Translations under genes and position numbers: made by a program
Assembly: GCA_023627715.1 (NCBI GenBank)
Contig: JAMAHW010000118.1
Span: 1-64,000, forward strand
DNA length: 64,000 nucleotides
Reading direction: 5' to 3'
From: Periconia sp. R9002
Lineage: Eukaryota > Ascomycota > Dothideomycetes > Pleosporales > Periconiaceae
Notes under the pieces: generated by a model
The model's database searches: none
What the model saw: the letters and a program-made list of their open reading frames with translations, nothing else
Told to the model about the DNA's origin: nothing
Shown here: piece after piece, positions 48,134 to 59,707 of the stretch
How positions within the stretch are numbered: the stretch's first letter is position 1
Layout of the letters: each line of letters opens with the position of its first letter

Positions 48134-50886
48134 ATGGAAGACATCACCATGGCAGACGAAGTTGTTTGGTCCTCCAGCTCATCTTCACAGTCCAGCCAGG
48201 ATGAGGATATTGTGGATACCCATGACACAGAGAACTTCAATGAGGCGTCTGAGGGTGACATGTCATATCACCTTTCTGGTGAGCTCACCACCTGCCGTTT
48301 CGATGACACGGAACGTATGCAGGGAGCTCAGAGTAGCATCCGTAGCATGCGGCAATACATCACCAACGTTGTTCCCCACTCTCTGATACACAACGAATAC
48401 GGTGAAACGACACCTATAAATTCCGTCTTCTCCGGTCACCTCCCCCGCCTGCAAGCGAAGATTTGGCGCGAATGGCCACAAATGGCGGCGTACACACCCT
48501 CAAATGAAGACCAAACAATACCTCCCAACGAAGTCGGAACAGCAATGGCAGTGGCTTCTATCGCTGATATCTTAGAAGATGGCTATATCCTAGTACTTCA
48601 CAAGTGCTGTCTCACTCCCGCGGGAACAGAGAATACCTGCGATTGTGACTGCAGCTTCCTGCTCTGCGATCAAGTTCATGCCGAATCTGACTCAATCCGC
48701 ACTCCGTACAGAATTTCACTTGAACCGCTAGTTGACTGGAGAACAGTGGACGTGGTGGAGAACGATGTCAACATTGGCAAGGTTTTCGAGGACCCTTCTA
48801 TCCTTGTGTACCGACGCAATCTTGAACTCTGGTACGATACTAGTTTTAATCTCCAACGCTACATACCTGAGAAGGGAGGGAAAGTTACACTTTGTTTTGA
48901 ATGCTTGAAATTTCTGTGGGATCGTCGCGTCCAATCATGGCACATTCTGCGCAAATATCCTTCTCTGGTGAACACCGACGACCAAGATGGTCAGGGTATC
49001 TGGCGAACCATCGACCATAACGCTGAAGAACAAGGAGATTCTGGTGATTCCTACTTCTCGAGCGAAGTGGAGGACACGAGTGAGGAAGAATCAATCGAGG
49101 ACGCACAATCGACCCGCTACTCATCAGGAGACCCCATACACTCTTCCACGACGTTCTCTCCAGACGAGGGAGGAGAGAAGGATGCTGAAGAGACTGAACA
49201 AGCAACTCCTCCGGTACCAGACTTTAGTGTAAATTACGATTCCACTTCCAGCACATATATACACCATTTTTTCGGTGGTACCCAGTCAATAAATAGACAC
49301 TAACAGAGATTCATTAGATGTTTTTGGACGGAGCTGGAGATTTCAAACGACGAACCCGCGATCCCTCATTCAACATTTGGGACGATTCTCTCACTCCCGC
49401 TACCGCTGACCGCACTGGAATTCAACAACCAAGACTGTCTTCCCAGCAATCTTTATCTATTGAATCTCTCCAAACACCTGCCCCTAACCACTTTGCAACA
49501 CAACCCTCCACCCTTCACCCCATGAAAAATCGCTACTTCGGTTGTGATTTGAACAATAACTTTATTGCGAAACGTAATTCCTCCGACTCGTTTGCTTCAC
49601 CGTCTCCCCAATCATCAAACAGTATGCGACAGTTGCTATTACCATTCGCGCCTCTACCTCCAACACAACAAACACCACAACCAACGTCTTCTCCACAATC
49701 CCCGATCGCATCAAGCCACTTAACCGCTCTCCCCTTGCGCCCCCTTTCTCAACGTCAATTTGCACCACGGACACGATCACCAGATACCTCCCTACCAAGC
49801 CGTCGGTCGGTTTCAAAAGTTTACCACCCACCGCCGCCACAAACAATCAGATTCTCGAAACCCTGGCCGTTCCCACGACTAAACCTCCACGCCATACCAT
49901 CCACACCACCCTCTCAACCGACAACGCCTTCCCCACCATCCTCACCAACATCCCAAGAGAAACAGGAAGAATACCAGAGAATGAGACAAGGCTATCCTCC
50001 CTTGCCTTCCCCAGCACAAACAATTTGCATATGCCGCCAGTCTGCCTCGCTCATCACCATCAAAACGAAGAGTCAAACCAGCGTCCTTCCGGCACTTGGT
50101 CAATGCTACAACCCGGAATGCAGCATCTCGTGGTTTCATTACGCATGTTTAGACCGCAGTTCGAAAATCTCGAGCTGTCACGGCCGTTGGCTCTGCGATG
50201 TTTGCAAGGGTGAGCGCAGCTGGCTGGGGTTCCAACGCGAAGTCCCTAAGGAAGGGCTGAGGAAGCCTGATACGGAGGACTTTGACCGCGTGGTCCAGAA
50301 CATCCAGGACGGGAAGAAGGCACTGATGAGCTGGAAGGGAGAGTGGACGGGAGAGAGCTTGAGTGGGGAGGTGGATGTTTTGTTCGGTCAAGCCGGAAAG
50401 GAAGATCCATACGGGCTTGCAGGAATGTGGAAAAAGGTCGATACTTTGGCAGGTGTTGGTAGAGTTGGACTTCGACGCGAGACGGAGTCATGCCCTACGC
50501 TGCCTCCACCAGAATCTCGTCGCCAAGGTTTTGGTGATCTCCCCAGTGCAACGCCCTACTGGATCTCACGTGCATATTGCGCAAACCCATCCGTTTATGG
50601 CCCTGGGTTTGTCGCGTTGGACGTAGCGAGGACTTCTTTGGTGGAGGACGAAGAAGAGGATGCTAGGAGTGAGGGATACTATTACGAAGAGGAGGACTCC
50701 AACGAGCAATATTACGAAGATGACTCATACGGAGAATACCACGAAGAGGAACAGGATGGAGGAAGATATAATTATGATGCTAATGAACACGTGGTGGCTA
50801 ATGTTGACGATCGTGATGGAGGCGATGAGATGCAGTGGGAAACCCCTGCCGGCCCTAGGGTTCAAATTGAACCGCCTTCTGACTAG
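48134..50886 (+). CDS. PHD-finger protein, 887 residues, spliced across an 89-base intron
   Basis: Two open frames lie only 14 bases apart (stop at 49303, ATG at 49318). They join in frame if 49229-49317 is an intron with donor GTAAAT, branch CACTAAC and acceptor TTAG. I therefore model one gene: 48134-49228 and 49318-50886. The N-terminal half has an acidic, Ser-rich start and a Cys-containing region (HKCCLTPAGTENTCDCDC, LCFECLKFLWDRRVQSWHILRKYP). The C-terminal half has a long Pro/Ser/Thr-rich linker, then a PHD finger at about 602-661 with ligands C-x-C, C-x4-C, H-x2-C and C-x2-C (CICR ... CYNPEC ... HYAC ... CDVC). It ends in a Tyr/Glu-rich acidic tail. PHD fingers read histone tails, so a chromatin role is inferred. 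Confidence 0.78.
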
Positions 50887-52170
50887 GAGATGTACGTGAT
50901 GGACAGTGTGATTTGACGCAGATTTGTATTGTAGAAACATGGGTATTCAAAAATCCATCATACATACTGAGATTAGGTATCTGCCGGTGCTGAATAATAG
51001 CAAGTTCTCCTAATGCATCAAAGTGAAAGATGACGCGTTTTAGGAGTTTGTGTCTGATTTCAACACGGGGTAAGTGTCGTGTCAAAATGGACATGATCAG
51101 GTACCCGCGGCCTAGATAGACGTGCTTTTTCTAACTTCATATATGGAAAGAAGTGAAGTGCACAGTATCTATTACTAAACAGTTGCCTATTCTCAAGCAC
51201 TGTCGAAACGTGCATGCTGCAGAGGAGATAAGCCGATCATTAAAATACCGTACGGACACGTTGAGTCAATGGGAAAAAACAAGTCAAGATGATGTGATAT
51301 ATGTCAAAAGGACTAAGAATAAATAAGTCTATACAAGGCTCCAGTCGCCCTCCCGGACATTGCGACACATGTGGTCGCCCGTTGAAGGCAGAAGCGTGAT
51401 GGCAAACAAGCCCTGATCCAGACCCGATGACTCCTCCACCCGATACATCTGCCTTTGCCTCCTCCGTGTACCTAACTAGGCAGCGACGCTCAAGCCAAGG
51501 TGTGAATCACGCACAAAGCCAGTGCGAGACTGAGCCAAGAAAGCATAGACACCCCTTAGCGTGCATCGAGCTGCCCATTCCCGAACAAGTTGATTGCTCG
51601 GGTTTTCTGGTATTTGCTTTTCCTCTTCCCCATGTCCTCCGCACAGATGTATATAGCCAGAGTCCTAGGGCCGAGCTTTATTGGACCGATCCAGCGTCGC
51701 AGGGAACTAGCCAAGCCCAGCTAGATGTGCGTGCCTTCACTGCTACGAGTCCTCGCTTGGATGGTGTCCCACGCCTCTAGCTTGGTTAATCAGAACATCA
51801 GATCTGGATGTTTTCTGTTGTGGCTGAGCAGGCATCACTGCTTCAGGCGAAAGGATAACGCTCCTTGTAGACGTAAGGTTCGCCACCAAGGACGTACAAG
51901 TCGGCGTCAAAGCGAAGTGTCTATTACTATGGACAGATGCCCAACATACTAGTATCGCGGGATGATAGAATGGTCAAAGGAAAAAGCCTGCCGACGAGAA
52001 CAATTTAGTGCAATCTGGCTTTGTCTATGCCATTCTCAAAGTCTTTTGACACACTGCTTCCAAAGGAGAGAGTGTATACCGACCAAAGTCAAGGCACAAG
52101 AATGCCTGGCTGCAACTGGCGTGGTGAGCAAGGGAGTGGAGAGTGAAGAGTGGAGATGACGGGCGCCTCC
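50887..52170. other. Intergenic region, no gene recognised
   Basis: An open frame at 51427-51780 has no recognisable content. No repeats or RNA genes were seen. Confidence 0.5.
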
Positions 52171-52548
52171 TCATGGGTCTTCGTAGTCAGTGTTGCCATC
52201 GAAGAGATCGGTCACAACTTTGAGCATAGGTTCCATAAGGCTGGCTTCGTCGCCAACCTCACCACCAAAGATCTTCAAACGGTAGGCCTCCATGGCACGT
52301 TGCTGCTCCAGGTCGCGCTCCAACTGAAGTCGGTTTTGCCACGTAGCGTAGGTTTGGTGCCAGTGGTCAGGCGAGGCGCTTGCGATGGAATATGGTTGTA
52401 CATGCGGCATGGGAAATGGGGCGTGTATAGTTCCCGAAGATGAATTGGTGCCGATAGACAAGGTCCGATTGTGATTTGAGTGGGCTCTAGATCCATCGCG
52501 ATGGCGGGGACGACTTCTTGTCCTCTTGCGGTTGTGACGTTTGCTCAT
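52171..52548 (-). CDS. Small basic protein of unknown function, 125 residues
   Basis: I do not recognise it. The N-terminus is very basic (SKRHNRKRTRSRPRHRDG), which could act as a nuclear-localisation or nucleic-acid-binding signal. The middle is Ser/His/Pro-rich. The C-terminal 60 residues look structured and charged (WQNRLQLERDLEQQRAMEAYRL, then LMEPMLKVVTDLFDG). The helix-like composition and the strong ATG at the end of a clear frame support a real gene, but there is no domain evidence. Single exon; neighbours more than 1 kb away on both sides. Confidence 0.55.
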   Translation of the reverse strand: MSKRHNRKRTRSRPRHRDGSRAHSNHNRTLSIGTNSSSGTIHAPFPMPHVQPYSIASASPDHWHQTYATWQNRLQLERDLEQQRAMEAYRLKIFGGEVGDEASLMEPMLKVVTDLFDGNTDYEDP

Positions 52549-54477
52549 ATTCGACGAAGTTGGGGGAAACAGATATAAAAGGTACTGAAAATAAGAGAGA
52601 TGGGGAGATGAGTGGTGGAAAGGATGAGATGAAGAGTAGATGGAGATTGATGACGGTGAACCGATCGTCGCTGGCGCGAGAGACGGATGGAAAGTGACGA
52701 GAAGAAAGAGAGAGAAAAAAAAAGATAGGGCGGTATGTATATATACTTAGGAAGGTTAGTAGAGAAGAGAAGAGAATTGTGCCACATCACACAATCTGGG
52801 TGTCCGTCAAACAATCAGTCAGAAGGCGGAGTGACTCACAGCGAGACACACACACCACGATGGGGTGAGTGGGTGAGAAGACCAGCCCTGGATCAGTGCT
52901 GGCTCGTGACTCGGCCTCTGATTGGATGACTGTGTTCTTTGGTCCTAGCGCCTTGGCACGGGTGATGTGGCGATGGCGGCCCGATGTCGCTGTGCCTATC
53001 CATCATCCACGTTGGGCTCTTTTTTGATTCATTCCCTCACTTCATTCAATATCTACAGATGGTAACAAAATGACTCCAACTAAGCCCATCTGATTCTGCC
53101 TTCGTATGCAACATCTGCTGCGCCGCATACCGAGAGATTGGTTCTCGGTGCAATTGTGTGTGTGTGGCTTCGCCGTTTGATTGGAAATGCCAGATGGTGT
53201 GGCAGTGCACGGGTCATTCGTTCTCTATGTACATACTCTCCAACCTCTAACTAACTACGCCATCCTCTCCATCATCAGATTCATCACCAGGACGGGCATG
53301 CTCAAAATAGCCTAGACAGCCCGCCACACTCGAGGCATCTTTTCCGTTAAACAGCCCGCGGGGTTGTCTGCAAGGCATCTGTCTCGCTATGTCTCAGAAT
53401 GCAGGCGTCAATGTGTTAGGAAACATGACAATCACGGTCATCACGAGTCCGACTTCACCATAGAAGCCAAAGTCGTGATGTCAGCATCGGGAATTTGGAC
53501 GCCCCTCGCGGCCTTTGGCGGTCAATCTCTCGAGGATGGGTATTGATGTTCATGTACTACGTAATTCCATGACACCTCACACGTCAGGAACACACGTAAC
53601 ACGTCCACGCGAAATCACATGACCCGCGGAATCGGGAATTAACGCCCATTTCACCCCCAAGAGTTACGTCGAGACCTCCTAAATTCCCAGCCACTGCTCA
53701 GGCACCTGCATCATTCCGGAATTCTCCACTACGGTTTGGTCTACGCGTGTATGGTTATATCATGGCGTTACCGTGGTGCTGGCGAAAGGTCGATGCTTCA
53801 AAAGGTAGACGGACCGATTTTCATTCCACAATGCAAGCGTCATGTTTGGCCTGCGCACGTACACCGCTAAGTTACCGCGCAATTCTGCTACGAATCCGAG
53901 TAAAGATTACACCGCAGCAACTAAAGTGGTGACGGAAACGATGATGTAGTAGGCTTGCGAAGAAGGTGATAATCTCAGAAGCGAAGCAGTGCCAGGATTC
54001 GGGGCAAGCTGCGACACTGCTAGACACCCCTACCTACGCGTTCCCTTCGCTTCTGATTAGTTAGTGTGGTCGCTCCCATGTATGTAAGTGGATGCTCGTT
54101 ATCAACGTCAATCTCAGCTCGGGCGGAAAGTGTATTCTCCAGAGTCCATTCACCTCTCGAGATCGAGATGATGAGGGTCCCGCTCCCGCACTGATTTTAT
54201 CATGATGGTAATACTCCGATCCGAAAAAGGGGCACACGTCTTAGTCCCATCATCTGAGTTACATCCCTGAGCCATTGACGATGCGGTGACGATCAATTTG
54301 GCTTGCTTACGCTCGATGCATGCACAACAGACATATAAAAACAAAGGGTTCAAGATTCCAACCCAGTACAATCCTATCATCATCAAACCGCCAACAACAC
54401 CCTGACACATATTTCAACCCAAATTTCCCTCTTGTCACATTTTCGACTTTTTATTTTCACCCAAAATACAAGCAAAG
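52549..54477. other. 1.9 kb intergenic region
   Basis: No gene is supported. A G/A-rich tract lies at 52580-52740, just upstream of the small minus-strand gene. The last 250 bases before the con-10-like gene hold an AGGGG element near 54228 (a stress-response-element-like pentamer) and a CT/AC-rich leader. Confidence 0.5.
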
Positions 54478-54875
54478 ATGGCCAACAACTCGAACCCCGG
54501 AAATTTCGCCAACCGTTCTCACGAAGAGGTCCAAGGTCCGTCAACATCTTCCTCTCTTCGTCTCCACGCTCTCTCCCTTTCACACTAACACATACGTACC
54601 ACACTTGTTGTTCCATTATTGACATCCTTCAGAGATCGCGAGCAAGGGCGGCAAGGCTTCTCATAGTGGCGGCTTCGCCTCTATGGACCCCGACAAGCAG
54701 GTTCGTTTTTCATCCCCCCTCCCTTCTTTTTTCACCGCTGAGGGCTAACGGTGAGGAACAGCGTGAAATCGCGTCCAAGGGTGGAAAAGCATCATCTGGG
54801 TCTTTCGAGCCCGGCAGCGAGAAGGCTAAGGAGGCTGGCGCGAAGGGTGGGCATGCCAGTGGACATGCTAGGTAG
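54478..54875 (+). CDS. con-10: Conidiation-specific protein 10-like (con-10), 79 residues
   Basis: Small hydrophilic stress- and sporulation-type protein. Exons are 54478-54535, 54633-54700 and 54762-54875. The spliced protein carries the con-10/KGG repeat motif three times (EEVQEIASKGGKAS, DKQREIASKGGKAS, AKEAGAKGGHAS), each copy beginning near an exon start, so the introns separate the repeats. Family members are induced during conidiation and by stress and light in Neurospora and Aspergillus. The length (79) is close to the 86 residues of con-10. Gly- and Ser-rich, no signal peptide, no Cys. The gene symbol reflects family membership, not proven orthology. Confidence 0.92.
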
Positions 54876-55525
54876 ATCATGCTAAAGATGACGGAGCCTA
54901 CCCACCATGGTGATGGAATACGTGGTTGTGATATGTAATGAAATGGGATGAAATGAAATTTTCTCAGACAACAATATCGCGGATTATTTTACGTTACCAT
55001 GAGATCTCAAACTAGTGTTGATACCGTGACTGATTTCACCAATCAATTGCGAAGAAGAAGACACGTTAATCGCGGATTATTTTATCGTGTGATCATAGAA
55101 TCTTATTGGTTTCTTTGGATTCATGCCAAAGCCCTGGTGAGTGCTTGCGCGCATAGCAACGCCTACTTCGTAGCCATATCCGATTCATCAAAAATGATGA
55201 GTCGCTCTCATTTCGCAGAGATAACATAGCGTCATTTAACCACGTGCATCAAGAATGTTTTGTTGTTTCCAGTGAAGATGCCAGTGCTGAAAAAAAAAAC
55301 CCCCGGCCCACATGCAGTTCACGAAGCAAACCACGAAAAAAATTTTCCCCAAAAGCACAATCATAATATCCAAAGCGAACACCCATAAAAAATTTATCAA
55401 CAAGAAAATACAGTACAGGAGAAAGAAGACAAGTTCATCAACTGAGTTTGCAATCAGCCCGTGATTGCTAACATAGTAGCACTTAACATGCTCGATTATT
55501 CCACTCAAGCAACAATCGTAAACAT
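54876..55525. other. Convergent intergenic region
   Basis: The 3' sides of the con-10-like gene (+) and the LPMO gene (-). AT-rich and A-rich tracts are present; no gene is seen. Confidence 0.55.
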
Positions 55526-56599
55526 CTAACAAGTAGGTGGTGCAAGCTTGTACTCGCCATCGCCAGTTATGACGTCTGGACCAGGGTCAGGGAACTCCAA
55601 TTCGGTAGGATTTCCCTTGGACTTGCAAGAGGCGCCGGCAAAGTCGATGTCGAGCAACATGTCGGGGCGTTGGTTCCAAGGAACGGACTCGGCACGGCGG
55701 TGAGGCACATTTAGCTTGTCAGCATTCACCAGCGCGCGCTTGTGCATTTGCAAAACCTTGCGCTCAACAAGATGCCGTTTGGTGGCGGGTGAATCGCATT
55801 CGTAGCATGAGCAGGCCGGCGACCAGGTCTGAGATGGGCAGGAACAAGAGCAGCCCTCGAGCGTGTACTGCGATTGCGCTGGACCACCGGTGTTGGCGGC
55901 TGGGGGGGAAGCATATGACTTTGTAGGACGTCCCTTCTGCGCGGAGGAAGGTGCTGAGGATGGGGTAGAAGAGGGAGCGGGTACGTTCGAAGGTTTCTGG
56001 GTGGGCGAGCTGGGCGCGCTCTCAGGCTGTTTCGAAGAGTTTCCCCCATTCCCACCGGCAATAGTGACGGAGGCGCAGGTCTCGAATTTCTCCTGTTCGC
56101 GATTGACCCAGTTCCAGACGAAGATTTGACGCTCTCCCGTAGGGATATCGGCAGGAATTGTGAAGTCGAAGAGCTGTGTGCTAGGGTCGATGGTACCTTT
56201 CCTCAGGGGGCAGTTTCCCTGCCAAGTCGCTGCAGTCTTGAATGTCTTGCCGCCGTCGACAGAGAAACCGACCTGGCAAGAGCCTCCGTAATGGGTACCG
56301 CCAACGACGTTATCGGTTTTGGCCAGGGCCTTGTGACCCGTGAGGGTGAAGTTCACTTTCTGACCGGGAGCCCAGGTAACGACGGGTTTGCCTTCATCCG
56401 TGTTCAGGGCTTCCAGATGGCCATTGCAGCGTCCGGGGACCTTCCGTCCACAGCATCCATAGGGGTAATGAAGGTATGGGTCGGCATCAAGTGTGTTCGG
56501 ATTGTTGTCCGCTTTCAATGGAGGGGGGTATGACAGGCGCATGTGCGCGATAGTGTAGCCGGTAAGCGTCAGCAAAGTGAGGGTCGTGAAAGAGACCAT
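55526..56599 (-). CDS. Secreted AA11-like lytic polysaccharide monooxygenase with Cys-rich tail
   Basis: Predicted 357-residue single-exon secreted copper enzyme that would oxidatively cleave a polysaccharide. The signal peptide (MVSFTTLTLLTLTGYTIA) is cut before His19, giving the free N-terminal His of the histidine brace (HMRLSYPPP). The second His is probably His103 in GGTHYGGSCQVGFSVDGGKTF, a block shared with AA11 enzymes. FVWNWVNREQEKFETCASV supplies the axial aromatic region. The catalytic part ends near residue 182. A Ser/Pro-rich linker leads to a Cys-rich patch (EGCSCSCPSQ, SPACSCYEC), dibasic sites (KRH, HRR) and an unrecognised end. The AA11 founding member acts on chitin; the substrate here is uncertain. 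TTAGCC on its coding strand lies 53 bases before the ATG. Confidence 0.85.
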   Translation of the reverse strand: MVSFTTLTLLTLTGYTIAHMRLSYPPPLKADNNPNTLDADPYLHYPYGCCGRKVPGRCNGHLEALNTDEGKPVVTWAPGQKVNFTLTGHKALAKTDNVVGGTHYGGSCQVGFSVDGGKTFKTAATWQGNCPLRKGTIDPSTQLFDFTIPADIPTGERQIFVWNWVNREQEKFETCASVTIAGGNGGNSSKQPESAPSSPTQKPSNVPAPSSTPSSAPSSAQKGRPTKSYASPPAANTGGPAQSQYTLEGCSCSCPSQTWSPACSCYECDSPATKRHLVERKVLQMHKRALVNADKLNVPHRRAESVPWNQRPDMLLDIDFAGASCKSKGNPTELEFPDPGPDVITGDGEYKLAPPTC

Positions 56600-58768
56600 G
56601 CTGGGCTAAAAAGAGAGAGAGGTTGTTGCTTTCAATGTTGGTTGATGCAAAGGCTAAGGAGTAGCTTATATAGATAGATGCGCACAACGTTCAGTCAGGT
56701 TGTGAATGATCCTCCCTTGTTAAGCAGAAGCAAAATGAATGTTCATGAACAATGTTCACTTTGGGCAAATGTGGCTCGAATGATGGCTCGTCAAGAGGCT
56801 GAAAGAGGATGGAATATGTCCAAATGAAGCGAACGACGACCCTGCGCCTGGGAATGGGAGTGCAAAGAGTACACAAAGGAGTGTGGTGAGTGGGCTTGCC
56901 CGTTTAAGATGAGGAGTGGCACTTGAGTGAGGGAGCTGGATCGAAGAGCGAGCCCGTAGGCTTTATGGAAGGGGAGCTCATGACCTATGGAGGAGCGCCG
57001 AGATGGAACTCTCGGTGGGCATGGCCAGAGTCGAAGGATGATTAGCCTTTCTCCAGTGGATCTGCCGGAACCCTGGTGGGAGCACAACCAATGCAGGCGG
57101 ATTCCAGGAACGCACTGGGAGCAGATGTTTCGAAACGGTGGTGGGCCAGCGCTTGAGGACAGCCGTCACCATACTTGCTACATATGACATGTAAGCGGTG
57201 TGAGGGGACATTTTGGGTGTTTTCGCTCCCTAGACTCTTGTATGGCTGAGGAGGCTCCTCGCTTTGTTTCACGCCTTTCCCCTTTGGGCAACCGCGAGCG
57301 CTTACCTGGGGAAAGTTAAGATCACGTGCGTGGCGTACACCACATCTTCCACCTCTAGCGGCCACTTATACTTTTGGAGGACACCTATATATGTCTCTGG
57401 GCGTCTTTGGACCCGTTTCTCCTGAATGTTGGTGTTTGAGGGAACGCCTACTCGGCAGATGTTTAGTTGAGCATACCCAGCCAATCGTACCGTCGAGTCT
57501 GCCTCAGTATTGTAACCTGCTACTACTACCTAGTTCAACCTTCATCATGTACGTATATAGGTACCTAGGTATCGATAAGACACAGTACATATCTCCTTAT
57601 CTCCCCCGCATTAACCTTGTTTTGACGTACAAAGGCAATCTCTTCCAAATAGCGTTGGATAGCGCACGCCGCATGTGCCCCTTCCGACTCGCTGCTATCC
57701 GCCTACGCCTAATAAAAGCTTCAAGCCCTCCTTTCACGTCCCAGTGTATCCATCCTGATTCTTCATAACTACAACCTGTGATCTGTTGTTTCTGTTTCAG
57801 GCTACAGGTTGCAACTTGAGTAGCTACGCCGTGGCCTTCCAAAGACCTGGATTGAAAGGCCCTTACTTTCCGGCCTCTATCAGCTGTTCATACGGTGTCA
57901 CTACTTGTGTGTCCCGTCTGTCTCTGAAAATTCCCAATTCTAAGTCTTTGTGTTTTTCTGTGCTCCACCGTCTTGTTTGTTTCGATGAGCATTACCTACA
58001 GTTGTGGTGTTTGAATCAATACGCATACCATTATTGGTAATCCACTGTCGTACAAGAGACTCAACTAATCTACTGTCAACTTCTACCAATATTGGTGGCT
58101 TCAGACCTGTGTTACCTACCTATTGCAGACTGACACCCTCTCTTTTAGATTTGCCGGTTCGCATAATTTGTATGCTACTTATCTCCCTTGGGTTGAAGAC
58201 ATCTTTTTGCCAGATACAACCTTTTTGACCAGCGCTCATATCAACATCCGTCATGCAACATCAGATAGATATATGAATGTATAAATCAATCGACTATTAC
58301 AACTTTTGTGGTAATAACCATGTGTTCCGAATGCGTTCCGAATCCACACCAGAGGATAATGCACAGCTGACATGTTACATTGAGCATTAAGCAGATTTAC
58401 AAAGATGCTGCTCAGACTCTGTCCATTCGACTTCAAGGGGTGGGTTTTTTTTATGCTTGGCACGATCTACGGTAGGGCAAGGGGGGAAGTGAGAAATACG
58501 CAAAACGAATGTTTATTATCATTGAAAGTAAGTGAGCGGTATCATCTACACACATGGGTACTGAGAGAAACAATAAATGGTTCGGTGACAACAGAATCCC
58601 GTTGATTAAGAAAAAAAAAAACGGCACAAGGAGATGAAGCCAACGAGAGATATACTGTTGATACGTGTCAGGCCCTTCAGAAGCTTGCTTGTCGAAAAAA
58701 CCTCCCCTGATTGTTCCCAAAAGCAGCAAAAGATGTTAAGAAAGCCACTCACCAAGCCTAAATCCACA
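56600..58768. other. 2.2 kb intergenic region
   Basis: A GGCTAA lies at 56652-56657 and a TATA-like CTATATAAG (coding strand of the LPMO gene) next to it. TACCTAGGTA lies at 57562-57571. Open frames near 57391-58040 have no recognisable content. No gene is supported. Confidence 0.5.
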
Positions 58769-59707
58769 TCACTCACTGCCGCCACCACCGAATTTCAACT
58801 TCCTTCCTCGCCCATCTTTCCCAATGCAACAGAACCCCTCACAGCCTTTGCTCTTCTTACCCCGCCCCCCATTCCAGAACCCGCCACTCTTCCCCATCAA
58901 GGGCGACGAGGAAGATGAGACACGATATCGACCCTCTTCAAATGTCACATCGTGGTTCTTTACCCAAACTAAATAAACCTGCGACTTACTACCGCCCATA
59001 CCCACCAGGATTTTGTCTTGGAGCGTCTTCTTTGCGAGGGTGTCGAGGCCTGGAGAAGTCGAGGGTTGGGAAGTGATCGATTCGAGGGAGAGGATAGCTG
59101 AAATGAGAGAATGAAAGTAGTTGGATAGTGATGGGAGAACATCATCCATGAATGTGCGATTGATTTCCGGGGAGAAGTTGTTTTTGCGGAGGGCGATGCT
59201 TTGGAGGTAGTTCGACCATGATGTCAAGGCGGGTTGGAAGGAATGTTTCGCTTCTCCCTTATTCATTTTGTTGACCTCTTCGCGGGTATTCTTGTTCTCA
59301 CCGGCGTTACTGTCGGTGAGGTTCAGTTGCGCGTGCGTTTTCCTCTTCTCAATCTCCGGGACCAAAATTGCTTCCACGCCATCAATGTAAGCGACTAACC
59401 CCCTATGCACTGCGATGCTGTAGGTTACAAAATTCGCATATTGCTTGATAGGAACGTAGGGGGCTTGCAAGTAGATCGAATTCAAGGCGCGGATGAGACA
59501 GTTTTGAAGGAGGGCGATTTCGGATGCACTGGCTGTGTATTGGTCTCGCGTGCTGGCTTGGTGAAATGATGTGGGGATAAGAGGGATAGGGGTCGCTTCC
59601 CAAGCATATCGAATTCTTGGGGCAGTTGTGGTAAAAGTTTTTTGGGCGTCATATTCGGTGTCAGAGGAGTTGGAAATGATGGCTGTCTCGATGGCTAGCG
59701 ACTTCAT
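58769..59707 (-). CDS. Hemerythrin-like fungal protein with degenerate metal ligands, 312 residues
   Basis: A single exon. The block LLQNCLIRALNSIYLQAPYV and the following FVTYSIAVHRGLVAYIDGVEAILVPEIE align by eye with fungal hemerythrin/HHE-type proteins. Those usually read HN-x-IRGLNSIYLQAP and then a His-His-Asp and Glu-rich metal site before FPEIE. Here the site reads YIDGVE, and the later HPGLE-like ligand block reads SFQPALTSW, so most iron-binding His and Glu are gone. A third helix (FMDDVLPSLSNYFHSLISAILSLESI) ends the bundle. The C-terminus is Gly/Lys-rich (FGGGGSE). It may be a non-metal-binding member or a decaying copy; no frame break is seen. Confidence 0.65.
   Translation of the reverse strand: MKSLAIETAIISNSSDTEYDAQKTFTTTAPRIRYAWEATPIPLIPTSFHQASTRDQYTASASEIALLQNCLIRALNSIYLQAPYVPIKQYANFVTYSIAVHRGLVAYIDGVEAILVPEIEKRKTHAQLNLTDSNAGENKNTREEVNKMNKGEAKHSFQPALTSWSNYLQSIALRKNNFSPEINRTFMDDVLPSLSNYFHSLISAILSLESITSQPSTSPGLDTLAKKTLQDKILVGMGGSKSQVYLVWVKNHDVTFEEGRYRVSSSSSPLMGKSGGFWNGGRGKKSKGCEGFCCIGKDGRGRKLKFGGGGSE

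Noticed and set aside
47978..49303. A separate upstream gene ending at 49303
   Set aside because: A 14-base gap to the next ATG and a fitting 89-base intron make one spliced PHD-finger gene more likely. The first codons of this frame also lack an ATG before 48134.
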